Shown here: piece by piece, positions 43,897 through 54,261 of the stretch
Layout of the letters: every line of letters begins with the position of its first letter
Numbering within the stretch: position 1 is the stretch's first letter
Source: an uncultured Sulfitobacter sp.
GTDB lineage: Bacteria; Pseudomonadota; Alphaproteobacteria; Rhodobacterales; Rhodobacteraceae
Length of the DNA: 64,000 nt
Reading direction: 5' to 3'
Assembly: GCA_937928635.1 (NCBI GenBank)
Contig: CALFWM010000030.1
Span: forward strand, 1 to 64,000
Notes under the pieces: generated by a model
Databases searched by the model: none
Told to the model about the DNA's origin: nothing
What the model saw: the letters and a program-made list of their open reading frames with translations, nothing else
Translations under genes and position numbers: made by a program

Positions 43897-44829
43897 TCAG
43901 TATCCCAGTCTACGGTCTACAAGGTTGTGACAGCTCTCACCCTTTTCACTTCTCTTGATATTTTCCGCAATCACCAGCGCCGCCGTGTTTGCCCGTGTTT
44001 CAGCGGCAATATGTGGGGTCACAGTGACGTTGGGATGGGCCCAATAGGGATGGTCGGCTGGTAAGGGTTCCGTGCGAAAGACATCCAACGTGGCCCCGGC
44101 GATGTGCCCTGTGTTCAATGCCGCAAGAAGCGCGTCATCATCAATCAAGGGTCCGCGCCCGGGATTGATGACAAAGGAGCCGGCAGGCATCTGCGCCAGC
44201 GTGCTCGCATTCAGGGTGTTCTCCGTTGCACGGGTGTCAGGCAACAGCAACACGGCGATTTCCGCGCGCTTCAACGCATCGCTCAAGCCAGCTTGGCCGT
44301 GCAAACAATGGATGCCGGGGACATCTTTGGGACTGCGGGACCAACCGGTTACCTCAAACCCCAATTGGGCCAGCATTTTGGCCACTGACAGCCCCAAGGC
44401 ACCCAAGCCAAACACCACCACCGACCGTTCGCTCGCCAGCGGTGGTGTGCGATAAACCCATGCCGCGTCATCGCGCCTGATGTCCAGATCAAGCCCCAGA
44501 TGATAGCGCAGCACATGCGCACTGACCCATTCGACCATGCCACGGGTCAGGCCGGGATCAACCATACGTGCCAATGGGATGCTCAGCGTTTCATTCCCCA
44601 CAATCTGCTCCACCCCTGCCCAAAGGCTGAGCACGGCGCGGGCGCGGGTGAACGGGGTGAAATCCTGCAAAACCCTGTTGGGTGCGTAGACGATGTAATC
44701 GACCTCGGCGGGCGCATGCTCCATCGACAGACGCACGTCCAATCCGAGTTTGGCAAAGGCATTGCGCAGGGGCGCGGCATAGACATCCCACCGGGCGTGT
44801 GGCGCAGAAAAGAGCACATTGAGGGGCAT
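43897..44829 (-). CDS. ghrA: Glyoxylate/hydroxypyruvate reductase A-like dehydrogenase
   Basis: 310 residues of the D-isomer-specific 2-hydroxyacid dehydrogenase family. The Rossmann nucleotide loop is SVVVFGLGALGLSVAKMLAQLGF; the catalytic region includes LPDTRATENTLN, SFVINPGRGPLIDDDALL (Arg), GATLDVFRTEPLP (Glu/Asp) and NVTVTPHIAAETR (His). GhrA reduces glyoxylate and hydroxypyruvate with NADPH. It lies 3 bp after the rodA stop and is probably the last gene of the cell-elongation operon, although functionally unrelated. Confidence 0.88.
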   Translation of the reverse strand: MPLNVLFSAPHARWDVYAAPLRNAFAKLGLDVRLSMEHAPAEVDYIVYAPNRVLQDFTPFTRARAVLSLWAGVEQIVGNETLSIPLARMVDPGLTRGMVEWVSAHVLRYHLGLDLDIRRDDAAWVYRTPPLASERSVVVFGLGALGLSVAKMLAQLGFEVTGWSRSPKDVPGIHCLHGQAGLSDALKRAEIAVLLLPDTRATENTLNASTLAQMPAGSFVINPGRGPLIDDDALLAALNTGHIAGATLDVFRTEPLPADHPYWAHPNVTVTPHIAAETRANTAALVIAENIKRSEKGESCHNLVDRRLGY

Positions 44830-44832
44830 GGG

Positions 44833-45972
44833 CTACCGTGGCCTGTGAATATGAGCCGACTGCACAAGACCAAAGGCCAGCAGCAGCACCAACATCGCAG
44901 AACCGCCATAGCTGACCAGCGGCAGAGGCACGCCAACCACCGGGGCCAGCCCCATGACCATCGACATGTTAACCGCAAAAAACAGGAAAAAGTTCAGCGC
45001 GATGCCAAGGGTCAGCAGGGAGGAAAACCGATCCTTGTTGCGGATCGCGGTGATCACACAAAAGATGATGATCAGCGCGTAAAGGCCAAGCAGAGAAAAC
45101 GCCCCGACAAATCCAAACTCTTCCGCCAGGGTCGTGAAAATAAAGTCAGTGTGTTTTTCTGGCAGGAAATTCAGACGCGATTGGGTGCCTTGCATATAGC
45201 CACGCCCGGTCCACCCGCCAGAGCCAAGCGCGATTTTGGATTGGGTGATGTGATAGCCCGCCCCCAGTGGGTCCGCCGCCGGGTCAAGAAAGGTATCAAT
45301 GCGTCTGTATTGATAGTCGTTCAGCAGCTGCCATTCGCTGCCACGTGACATCAAAACTGCCGCCACCGTGCCCACACCCGCCGTGATCACGGCCGCAAAA
45401 TAGGCCCAGTGCACACCGGCCAGGAACATCAGCCCGGCACCGGCGGCCAACAGCAGGATTGACGTGCCAAGGTCGGGTTGTTGCAAGACCAATACGGTGG
45501 GCACCAGAATGATCACCACCGGCAAAAGCACCCAAAACGGGCGCGACACTTTGTTTGCCGGAAGCCAGTCGTAATAGGCCGCCAAAAACATCACCAATGT
45601 GATTTTCATCAGCTCTGAGGGCTGAAGCTCCAGCGGCCCCAGATCAAGCCATCGTTGGGAGCCGTTGCGGGTCACCCCAATAAGCGGCACTGCGATCAGC
45701 AATAGGAAAGAAACACCATAGGCCACCCCGGACAGATTGCGCCAAAACCAGATCGGCATCAGCGCGACCGCCATCATCAACACGAGGCCCAGGCCAAAAC
45801 GTTTCATCTGTGGTTCGGCCCAGGGTGAAAACGATCCGCCCGCCACGGAATAGAGCATCAGGAACCCGATACCGCAGACGGAGGCCAGCAGCAGGGTGAG
45901 CGGCCAGTTCAGAAACAGGATTTTGCGCAACCCGGTGGGGACGGATTTGACCGTATATTCAAGATAGCTCAT
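44833..45972 (-). CDS. rodA: Rod-shape peptidoglycan polymerase RodA
   Basis: 379 residues with about ten membrane helices of the SEDS family. Signature pieces: IGVTRNGSQRWLDLGPLELQPSELMKI, LQQPDLGTSILLLAAGAGLMFLAG, IALGSGGWTGRGYMQGTQSRLNFLPEKHTDFIFTTLAEEFGF and the final VGVPLPLVSYGGSAML. RodA polymerises glycan strands from lipid II in the elongasome with PBP2. Its ATG overlaps the mrdA stop by 4 nt. Confidence 0.96.
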   Translation of the reverse strand: MSYLEYTVKSVPTGLRKILFLNWPLTLLLASVCGIGFLMLYSVAGGSFSPWAEPQMKRFGLGLVLMMAVALMPIWFWRNLSGVAYGVSFLLLIAVPLIGVTRNGSQRWLDLGPLELQPSELMKITLVMFLAAYYDWLPANKVSRPFWVLLPVVIILVPTVLVLQQPDLGTSILLLAAGAGLMFLAGVHWAYFAAVITAGVGTVAAVLMSRGSEWQLLNDYQYRRIDTFLDPAADPLGAGYHITQSKIALGSGGWTGRGYMQGTQSRLNFLPEKHTDFIFTTLAEEFGFVGAFSLLGLYALIIIFCVITAIRNKDRFSSLLTLGIALNFFLFFAVNMSMVMGLAPVVGVPLPLVSYGGSAMLVLLLAFGLVQSAHIHRPR

Positions 45973-47912
45973 GCCTGATCTTGCCCGTCTATCGCGGCTT
46001 GTGGCTGTACGTCGCGCAGCTCACGCTGTTGGATTTTGATACGGCTGCGATCACCTGTCGGATAGGCCTCCAGCGGCGGCTCGCCGCCTGCCAGCGCCTG
46101 CAACATCACATCGCGCGCGATGGGTGCTGCGGCGACCGAGCCACCGCCGCCATGTTCAACCAAAACAGCGACTGCGTATTTTGGATTGTCATAGGGCGCA
46201 AAGCTGACAAAAAGCGCGTGATCGCGCCGTTCCCAGGGCAGGTCGCGGTTGCGGGTCACGCCGCGCGCGCGTTCCGCCGCTGTGATGTTGCGCACCTGTG
46301 AGGTGCCGGTTTTGCCCGCCATGCGGTATTCATCCGCGATGATCCGCGAGCGATACGCCGTGCCGCGCCGGTCGTTCACAACCTGATACATTGCATTGCG
46401 CATGCGCCGCAGATTGTTTTCATTCACGCCCAGCGGCGCGCTTTCGTCACCCGGTTGTTCAACCCCGTCCACGGATTTGATCAGGCGCGGGGTGATCTGG
46501 CGCCCCGTCGCAATGCGCGAGGTCATCACCGCAAGCTGCAAGGGTGAGGCAAGCATAAAGCCCTGTCCGATAGAGGCGTTGACCGTGTCACCAATCACCC
46601 ATTCCGCATTGCGTGATTGCAGTTTCCATGCCTTTGTCGGGGTCAGGCCCGCGGCCACCGAAGACACCGCCAGTTCATGTTTCACCCCCAGGCCAAAGCG
46701 CCGCGCCATGGCCGAGATTTTTTCGATCCCCACCTTAAGCGCAAGGTCATAGTAATAGACATCGCAGGATTGTTTCAGGGAATTTGCAAGATCGACCCAG
46801 CCGTGCCCCGCCCGCTTCCAGCAGTGAAAACGCCGCCCCGCGACCTCCAGATGCCCAGGGCAATAGGCGGTTTCATCCGGGCTGATCAGCCCATCCTCAA
46901 GGGCGGCCATCGCGGTTATCATCTTAAAGGTTGATCCCGGCGGATAGGTGCCTTGGACGGTTTTGTTGACCAGCGGACGGTATTTGGAACTTAGCAGCGG
47001 GTTATAATCCGCCGAGGAAATACCGCCGATAAACAGGTTTGGATCATAGGAGGGGGCCGAGGCCAGTGCCGCCAGATCGCCGTTTTCACAATCAATGATC
47101 ACCACGGCCGCGCTTTCATTGCCCAGCCGCGCCTGCACGTAGCCTTGCAGTTTGGCGTCAATTGTCAGCTGCAAATCGGCACCCGATTCACCCTCGCGCC
47201 GGGCCAGTTCGCGCATGACGCGCCCGGTGGCGTTGACCTCCACCTGTTTGGTGCCCGCATGGCCGCGCAACAGGTCTTCCTGCCGGGCCTCTACGTTGAT
47301 TTTGCCGATGTTAAACCGGGGGATGCGCAGCACCTGATCGGGGTTTTCACGCGCGTCCAGATCTTTTTGACTGACCCGCCCCACACGGCCCACCACATGG
47401 GCAAAATCCGAGCCACGTGGATAGACACGGGTCAGGCCAACCTCGGGCGTGATGCCGGGCAGGGCAGGGGCGTTGACCGAAACGCGCGACACTTCATCCC
47501 AAGAGACACCCTCAACGATGGTGACAGGCAAAAACGGCGCGGAGCGTTTGATTTCAACCAGTGCGTCTTCGTAGGTTTCCAGATCAATCTCGATCAGCTG
47601 GGCAAGGCGTTCCATCACCATGTCCACATCGCCCGCGTCCTCGCGCACCATCACGATGCGGTAAGAGGGCACATTTTCCGCCAGCCGCATGCCGTTGCGG
47701 TCAAAAATCTCACCACGCGCCGGGGGAATCAGGCGGATGTTGATGCGGTTTTCTTCGGCCAGCAGACGAAACTGATCCGCCTGATCCACCTGAAGATACC
47801 GCATGCGCGCCGCCAATCCGCCCATAAACAGGAGTTGCGCGCCACCCAACAGGGCCGCGCGGCGTGTCAGGCGGGTGTGGCTTGCATCATTTTCGGCGCG
47901 GTTACGTCTCAT
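45969..47912 (-). CDS. mrdA: Penicillin-binding protein 2 (elongasome transpeptidase)
   Basis: 647 residues: short cytoplasmic tail, one membrane helix near residue 20-40, dimerisation domain (IPPARGEIFDRNGMRLAENVPSY), and transpeptidase domain with SxxK in GTYPPGSTFKMITAM, SxN-type motif SCD in LKQSCDVYYYDLA, and KTG in MAGKTGTSQVRN. It crosslinks side-wall peptidoglycan with RodA. Coupled to rodA by a 4 nt overlap; mreD ends 12 bp upstream. Confidence 0.97.
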   Translation of the reverse strand: MRRNRAENDASHTRLTRRAALLGGAQLLFMGGLAARMRYLQVDQADQFRLLAEENRINIRLIPPARGEIFDRNGMRLAENVPSYRIVMVREDAGDVDMVMERLAQLIEIDLETYEDALVEIKRSAPFLPVTIVEGVSWDEVSRVSVNAPALPGITPEVGLTRVYPRGSDFAHVVGRVGRVSQKDLDARENPDQVLRIPRFNIGKINVEARQEDLLRGHAGTKQVEVNATGRVMRELARREGESGADLQLTIDAKLQGYVQARLGNESAAVVIIDCENGDLAALASAPSYDPNLFIGGISSADYNPLLSSKYRPLVNKTVQGTYPPGSTFKMITAMAALEDGLISPDETAYCPGHLEVAGRRFHCWKRAGHGWVDLANSLKQSCDVYYYDLALKVGIEKISAMARRFGLGVKHELAVSSVAAGLTPTKAWKLQSRNAEWVIGDTVNASIGQGFMLASPLQLAVMTSRIATGRQITPRLIKSVDGVEQPGDESAPLGVNENNLRRMRNAMYQVVNDRRGTAYRSRIIADEYRMAGKTGTSQVRNITAAERARGVTRNRDLPWERRDHALFVSFAPYDNPKYAVAVLVEHGGGGSVAAAPIARDVMLQALAGGEPPLEAYPTGDRSRIKIQQRELRDVQPQAAIDGQDQA

Positions 47913-47924
47913 GGTGACAAACTA

Positions 47925-48464
47925 TCATACCCGTTGGCCCAATGCATCCAGATCACCGGGGGCCGTCTTGCGCACACCCATCACCCAATGGGTGACGGCG
48001 ACGATGGCCGGATAGATCAGGATCGTTGTGGCAAGCTCTGACAAGGAAAGGGTCAGCATGGGCACATCCACCAGCGCCAGCGCCAGGACCAGACGGTTCA
48101 GCACTGCAAGCGCAATCAGGATCACGGTGACGGTCATCCATTCAACGCCAAACCCCGCATCGCGCAGCGAGCGGCCTCTTGATTTCAGGTTCTCACAGCC
48201 AATCAGCGCCAGCAAAGACCATAGGCCCGGCGGGCGCTGCAACAACAAGTCAGCAAGCAGAAAAGCGACCGCCAAGGTCAGGGCAGGCACATATTCAGGG
48301 CGCCGCAGGCACCACGCAAAGGCAAAGGCCAGCAAAATATCCGGCCCGACCCAGGAGCGGGCCGTGGTTTCCAGCGGCAACAGTTGAAACACCAGAATGA
48401 CCAGCGTCAGCAGCAGGAATGCGGCGCGCATCAGAAACAGCCGTGTGGGGGAGAGATCATTCAT
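47925..48464 (-). CDS. mreD: Rod shape-determining protein MreD
   Basis: 179 residues with about five membrane helices; YVPALTLAVAFLLADLLLQRPPGLWSLLALIGCENLK is the most typical stretch. MreD is an inner-membrane partner of MreC in the elongasome. Its ATG overlaps the mreC stop by 4 nt. Identification rests on hydropathy and position between mreC and mrdA. Confidence 0.88.
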   Translation of the reverse strand: MNDLSPTRLFLMRAAFLLLTLVILVFQLLPLETTARSWVGPDILLAFAFAWCLRRPEYVPALTLAVAFLLADLLLQRPPGLWSLLALIGCENLKSRGRSLRDAGFGVEWMTVTVILIALAVLNRLVLALALVDVPMLTLSLSELATTILIYPAIVAVTHWVMGVRKTAPGDLDALGQRV

Positions 48465-49372
48465 TCGCCAGCGGTCTCTTCTGTTGGGGGTGGCGTGATC
48501 GCAGGGGTGATCCCCGGTGCAATGACCTGCGCACTGTCCGAGACCGCCTCATTGCCATGATGGCGCAGGACCCGCAAAAACTCCAACCGCTCATAATCCG
48601 CAGCAAGGCGCACACGCAGCCGCCCGCCGGGGTCTACGGCCACTTGACCAATCAGCAAACCGGCAGGAAAAACACCCCCATCGCCAGAGCTGATCACCCG
48701 GTCGCCTGCGCGCACAAGATCAGGATTTTCAAGAAAATCCACCGGCGGGGCGGCGGTGTTGTCCCCGGCGACAATGGCGCGCTGGCCGGAGGGCTGGATC
48801 ACCGCCGGGATGCGGCTGGTGGCATCTGTCAGCAGAATAACCCGCGCGGTATTTTGCGCTACACCCGAAATGCGCCCCACAAGGCCAATGCCATCCATCG
48901 TGGCCCAGCCATCAACCAGCCCGTCACGTGCCCCCACATTCAAAAGCACCGATTGGCGAAACGGGGAGCCTGAGTCTGCCAGCACAACCCCGGTGACAAA
49001 CGTCAGGCGCGGATCAAGGCGGACCTTGTTCAGATCAAGCAGCCGGGCATTTTCATCGCGCAGCTGGATGGCGGCCTCTTTCCAGGCCTGCATCTGGCGC
49101 AATTCACTGCGCAGCTCGCGGTTTTGCTCCGCCAGACGGCGGTAGGATTGATAATCGCGCAGCAGGTTGACGGTGCCTGTGACCGGGGCCATCGCCCAGT
49201 CCAGATTGGGCACCAACCGGTCGGTGATCTGAGCGCGAAAGCGTTCCACGCGCGGGCTGTCGATGCGCCACAGCAAAAAGACCGCACCAAGGATCAGAAT
49301 CAGCACGGCCAGCAACAACCGGCGCATGGGGCCGGCGTAATCGTTACTGCCTTGGGGTCGGTCTCTGGCCAT
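48461..49372 (-). CDS. mreC: Rod shape-determining protein MreC
   Basis: 303 residues. One N-terminal membrane helix (RRLLLAVLILILGAVFLLW), then a coiled-coil region (about 65-110: YRRLAEQNRELRSELRQMQ), and beta-barrel domains (FVTGVVLADSGSPFRQSVLLNVGARDGLVDGWATMDGIGLVGRIS). MreC is periplasmic and stimulates PBP2-RodA. The C-terminal tail is Pro/Thr-rich (APGITPAITPPPTEE). It follows mreB by 19 bp. Confidence 0.95.
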   Translation of the reverse strand: MARDRPQGSNDYAGPMRRLLLAVLILILGAVFLLWRIDSPRVERFRAQITDRLVPNLDWAMAPVTGTVNLLRDYQSYRRLAEQNRELRSELRQMQAWKEAAIQLRDENARLLDLNKVRLDPRLTFVTGVVLADSGSPFRQSVLLNVGARDGLVDGWATMDGIGLVGRISGVAQNTARVILLTDATSRIPAVIQPSGQRAIVAGDNTAAPPVDFLENPDLVRAGDRVISSGDGGVFPAGLLIGQVAVDPGGRLRVRLAADYERLEFLRVLRHHGNEAVSDSAQVIAPGITPAITPPPTEETAGE

Positions 49373-49391
49373 GGCGCGACATTAGCAGATG

Positions 49392-51208
<1,817 letters not shown>

Positions 51209-51289
51209 ACACGCGGGCTGCTGACAAAAACTGACAGGACCGTTTGCTAGTTTCATCGAGAGACATCAATGCCACGAAAGGAAAACACC

Positions 51290-51694
51290 ATGGCTGTAGA
51301 ACGGATCAACCCAGGCACCCTTTACGATTCGCTGAGTTTCGGATTTTCACATGCGACCGTTAGCAAAGAGGGCGGATTGCTGCATCTTTCAGGTCAGGTG
51401 GCCTGGGATAGGGAAAACAATTTGGTGGGGGAAAACGACCTTGCCGCGCAGACCCGTCAGGCGTTGGCAAACCTTAGGGCGGTTCTGGCGGATCAGGGGC
51501 TGGACCCGTCAGATTTGGTCCGCATCCGTACCTATGTGGTGGATCATGCCCCGGACAAACTTGGCCCGGTGACCGGCGAGATGATGGCGTTTTGGGGCGA
51601 TGCGATGCCGTGCGCAAACACCTGGATCGGGGTGCAGGCGCTGGCCATGCCGGAGTTTTTGATTGAGATCGAAGGCACTGCGGCGCTGCGGTGA
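51290..51694 (+). CDS. RidA family protein
   Basis: 134 residues from ATG 51290 (AAAGGA 8 nt upstream). YjgF/YER057c/UK114 pattern: LLHLSGQVAWDRENNLVGENDLAAQTRQALANL, ADLVRIRTYVVDHAP-like segment, and the closing FLIEIEGTAALR. RidA hydrolyses reactive enamine/imine intermediates such as 2-aminoacrylate; the usual Arg of true RidA is not evident (GVQALAMPEFLIEIEG), so this may belong to another subgroup with a different substrate. Confidence 0.85.
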   Translation: MAVERINPGTLYDSLSFGFSHATVSKEGGLLHLSGQVAWDRENNLVGENDLAAQTRQALANLRAVLADQGLDPSDLVRIRTYVVDHAPDKLGPVTGEMMAFWGDAMPCANTWIGVQALAMPEFLIEIEGTAALR

Positions 51695-51713
51695 AGGGTG
51701 GGGCGCAGTGAAT

Positions 51714-51743
51714 GCACACCCTACAGGTTGCTGTAGGGTGTGC
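51714..51743. terminator. Strong hairpin between ridA-like gene and leuA
   Basis: GCACACCCTACAG (51714-51726), GTTG loop, CTGTAGGGTGTGC (51731-51743): a perfect 13 bp stem placed 20 bp after the RidA stop and 17 bp before the leuA stop. Plus-strand continuation is GTTTATC, a weak T-tract. It probably terminates both convergent genes. Confidence 0.7.
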
Positions 51744-51759
51744 GTTTATCGCGCACCGC

Positions 51760-53328
51760 TTATCCGGCGTCCTTATAGCTGACCTCGCGTTTGTCAGTGC
51801 CGCCTTTTTCGCGGCGCACCAACAGGCGGTTCAGGGCGTGGATATAGGCGCGCGTGGAGGACACCACGGTGTCCGTATCCGCCGATTGCCCGGTCACAAT
51901 ACGGCCGTCTTCCTCCATGCGCACAGAAACGGTCGCCTGCGCATCTGTACCTTCTGTCACCGCATGCACCTGATAAAGCTGCAAGCGCGCATTATGCGGG
52001 ACCAAGGCCTTGACGCAATTAAACGCCGCATCCACCGGGCCGTCGCCGGTTTGCTCCGTCTCGTGCTCTGTCCCGTCCACATCCAGCGCCATACGCGCCT
52101 GATTGGGGCCTTCGGTGCCACAGACAACATGCATGGAAACCAGTTTGACCCGGTCTTCCTCCGGATCGGTTGAGGTGCGCATGAGGGCGATCAAGTCATC
52201 CTCATAGATTTCCTTTTTGCGATCCGCGAGTTCCTTGAACCGCACAAAGACGTCCTTGAGCTGGTTGTCGCCCAATTCAAAGCCCAATTCCTCCAACTTG
52301 GAGCGCAACGCGGCGCGGCCAGAGTGTTTGCCCATGACGATATTGGTTTCCGACAGGCCGACATCCTCGGGTCGCATGATCTCAAACGTCTCGGCGTTCT
52401 TGAGCATGCCGTCCTGATGGATACCGGATTCATGGGCAAAGGCGTTCTTGCCCACAATCGCCTTGTTGAACTGCACGGCAAAGCCGGACACAGCCGCCAC
52501 ACGGCGCGAGATGTTCATGATCTTGGTTGAGTCAATCTCCGTGTGGAACGGCATGATGTCGTTGCGCACTTTCATGGCCATCACGACCTCCTCGAGCGCC
52601 GTATTACCGGCCCGTTCGCCCAGGCCGTTGATCGTACATTCGATCTGACGCGCACCGGCCTCCACCGCCGCCAGCGCGTTCGCCGTTGCCATGCCAAGAT
52701 CGTTGTGGCAGTGGGTGGCAAAGGTAATCTCATCCGCGCCGGGCACGTTTTCGAGCAGTTTGCGGATCAGATCAGCGCTTTCGCGTGGAGCGGTGTAGCC
52801 GACCGTATCGGGGATGTTGATGGTGGTGGCGCCCGCCTTGATGGCGATTTCAACCACGCGGTACAGATACTCCAACTCCGTACGGGTCGCATCCATCGGG
52901 GACCATTGTACGTTGTCACAGAGGTTGCGCGCATGGGTGACCGTTTCGTGGATACGGTCGGCCATTTCATCCATGGTGAGGTTGGGAATGGCGCGGTGCA
53001 GCGGGGATGTGCCGATAAAAGTATGGATGCGCGGACGGCGCGCGTTTTTCACGGCCTCCCAGCAACGGTCAATATCCCCCATTTGCGCGCGGGCCAGACC
53101 ACAGATCACCGAGGTTTGTGCCTGTTTGGCAATCTCGGAGACGGCGGCAAAGTCACCTTCTGAGGCGATGGGAAACCCGGCCTCAATGATGTCGACGCCC
53201 ATTTCATCCAACAGGCTGGCGATCTCCAGCTTTTCGCTGTGGGTCATGGTTGCGCCGGGGCTTTGCTCGCCGTCGCGCAACGTGGTGTCAAAGATCAAGA
53301 CGCGGTCTTGTTTGCGAGTGCTCGTCAT
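51760..53328 (-). CDS. leuA: 2-isopropylmalate synthase
   Basis: 522 residues from ATG 53328 ([14 protein letters not shown]). [15 protein letters not shown] is the catalytic start of the TIM barrel; [23 protein letters not shown] holds the metal His pair, and [16 protein letters not shown] follows. The C-terminal LeuA regulatory domain (from ~390) binds leucine. It condenses acetyl-CoA with 2-oxoisovalerate, committing carbon to leucine. A leucine-rich leader peptide lies 89 bp upstream, indicating attenuation control. Confidence 0.97.
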   Translation of the reverse strand: MTSTRKQDRVLIFDTTLRDGEQSPGATMTHSEKLEIASLLDEMGVDIIEAGFPIASEGDFAAVSEIAKQAQTSVICGLARAQMGDIDRCWEAVKNARRPRIHTFIGTSPLHRAIPNLTMDEMADRIHETVTHARNLCDNVQWSPMDATRTELEYLYRVVEIAIKAGATTINIPDTVGYTAPRESADLIRKLLENVPGADEITFATHCHNDLGMATANALAAVEAGARQIECTINGLGERAGNTALEEVVMAMKVRNDIMPFHTEIDSTKIMNISRRVAAVSGFAVQFNKAIVGKNAFAHESGIHQDGMLKNAETFEIMRPEDVGLSETNIVMGKHSGRAALRSKLEELGFELGDNQLKDVFVRFKELADRKKEIYEDDLIALMRTSTDPEEDRVKLVSMHVVCGTEGPNQARMALDVDGTEHETEQTGDGPVDAAFNCVKALVPHNARLQLYQVHAVTEGTDAQATVSVRMEEDGRIVTGQSADTDTVVSSTRAYIHALNRLLVRREKGGTDKREVSYKDAG

Positions 53329-53388
53329 GTCTGAATTCTTTCGTTCTGCTGTTAAATCCCTGGCGCGCGATAATCCCTTTTGGCGGGC

Positions 53389-53424
53389 CCTCTGAGCGGG
53401 CGCGCCGGATGGCACGCTCAGAGG
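53389..53424 (-). promoter_or_regulatory. leuA attenuator-type stem-loop
   Basis: CCTCTGAGCG (53389-53398) pairs with CGCTCAGAGG (53415-53424): a perfect 10 bp stem that includes the stop codon of the leader peptide. A stalled ribosome at the leucine codons would cover one arm. GGCGCGCC between and around the arms could pair alternatively with CGCGCGCC near 53362. No T-tract follows, so the terminator form is unclear. Confidence 0.55.
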
Positions 53425-53504
53425 CGGATTAGCAGCAGTAGGTTGGCACGCAGCAGCGCCGCAGGGGTGCGGGGCAGGGTCGAAGTATGTGCAACGTGTG
53501 TCAT
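53418..53504 (-). CDS. leuA leader peptide (28 residues, leucine-rich)
   Basis: ATG 53504 to TGA 53418. The peptide begins MTHVAHTSTLPRTPAALL and ends RANLLLLIRL; eight of 28 residues are Leu, including a run of four read by CTA CTG CTG CTA, immediately before a stable stem-loop. Leaders of this kind regulate leuA by ribosome stalling when charged tRNA-Leu is scarce, as described for leucine and branched-chain operons of Proteobacteria. Too short to be listed as an ordinary gene. The ribosome binding site (AAAGAA) is weak. Confidence 0.72.
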   Translation of the reverse strand: MTHVAHTSTLPRTPAALLRANLLLLIRL

Positions 53505-53598
53505 GGCGTTCTTTATAAGACGGGTTTTTGAAATGGAAAGGGGTTTTGGTGCCCCTCGTGTGGTTGACCAGCGGCTCCGGGCGGCTAGCTGATCCCAA

Positions 53599-54261
53599 AT
53601 GGGAAAAACACTGATTATTGGCGCCTCGGGCGGAATTGGCGGCGCGCTTGCACAGGCCTGCCGCGCGCGCGGGGATGAGGTGAGCACGCTGTCGCGTTCA
53701 GGCGATGGATTTGACGTGACGGATGAAACCTCGGTTGAGGTGGGGCTTGAGAGCCTCAGCGGTTTTGATCTTGTCATCGTGGCTACTGGCGCGCTGGAGA
53801 TTGATGGCGCGCAGCCCGAAAAGACCATTCGGGCCGTGAACCAAAAGGCGATGATGAATCAGTTTGCGCTGAACGCTGTTGGCCCGGCCCTGGTGCTGCG
53901 TCATGGCGCGCGGTTGCTGGCCAAAGATCGGCAAGCGGTGATTGCGGTACTGTCTGCGCGGGTCGGCTCCATCGGGGACAACGGGATGGGCGGTTGGATC
54001 AGTTACCGCAGTGCCAAAGCGGCGGTGAACCAGATTGTGCACACAGCCGCAATTGAACTGTCGCGCAGTCATCGCAAAAGCATCTGTGTGGCGCTGCATC
54101 CGGGCACTGTGCAGACACCGTTTACGGAGAAATATCTGGCACGCCACCCGGCCGTCCCGCCGCAGGAGGCCGCGCAAAACCTGTTGTCGGTTATCGAGGG
54201 GCTTGGCCCCGAGCAAACCGGTCAGTTTTTTGATTGGGCCGGAAAGGTGGTGCCATGGTAG
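53599..54261 (+). CDS. SDR-family NAD(P)-dependent oxidoreductase (C-factor-like)
   Basis: 220 residues. Rossmann start KTLIIGASGGIGGALAQAC (G-x-x-x-G-x-G), VIVATGALEID, active-site Ser in AVLSARVGSIGDN and the catalytic Tyr-x-x-x-Lys in WISYRSAKAAVNQ. Similar short SDRs are often called C-factor; the substrate is unknown. Its TAG overlaps the photolyase start by 7 nt, so the two are translated from one transcript. Confidence 0.88.
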   Translation: MGKTLIIGASGGIGGALAQACRARGDEVSTLSRSGDGFDVTDETSVEVGLESLSGFDLVIVATGALEIDGAQPEKTIRAVNQKAMMNQFALNAVGPALVLRHGARLLAKDRQAVIAVLSARVGSIGDNGMGGWISYRSAKAAVNQIVHTAAIELSRSHRKSICVALHPGTVQTPFTEKYLARHPAVPPQEAAQNLLSVIEGLGPEQTGQFFDWAGKVVPW

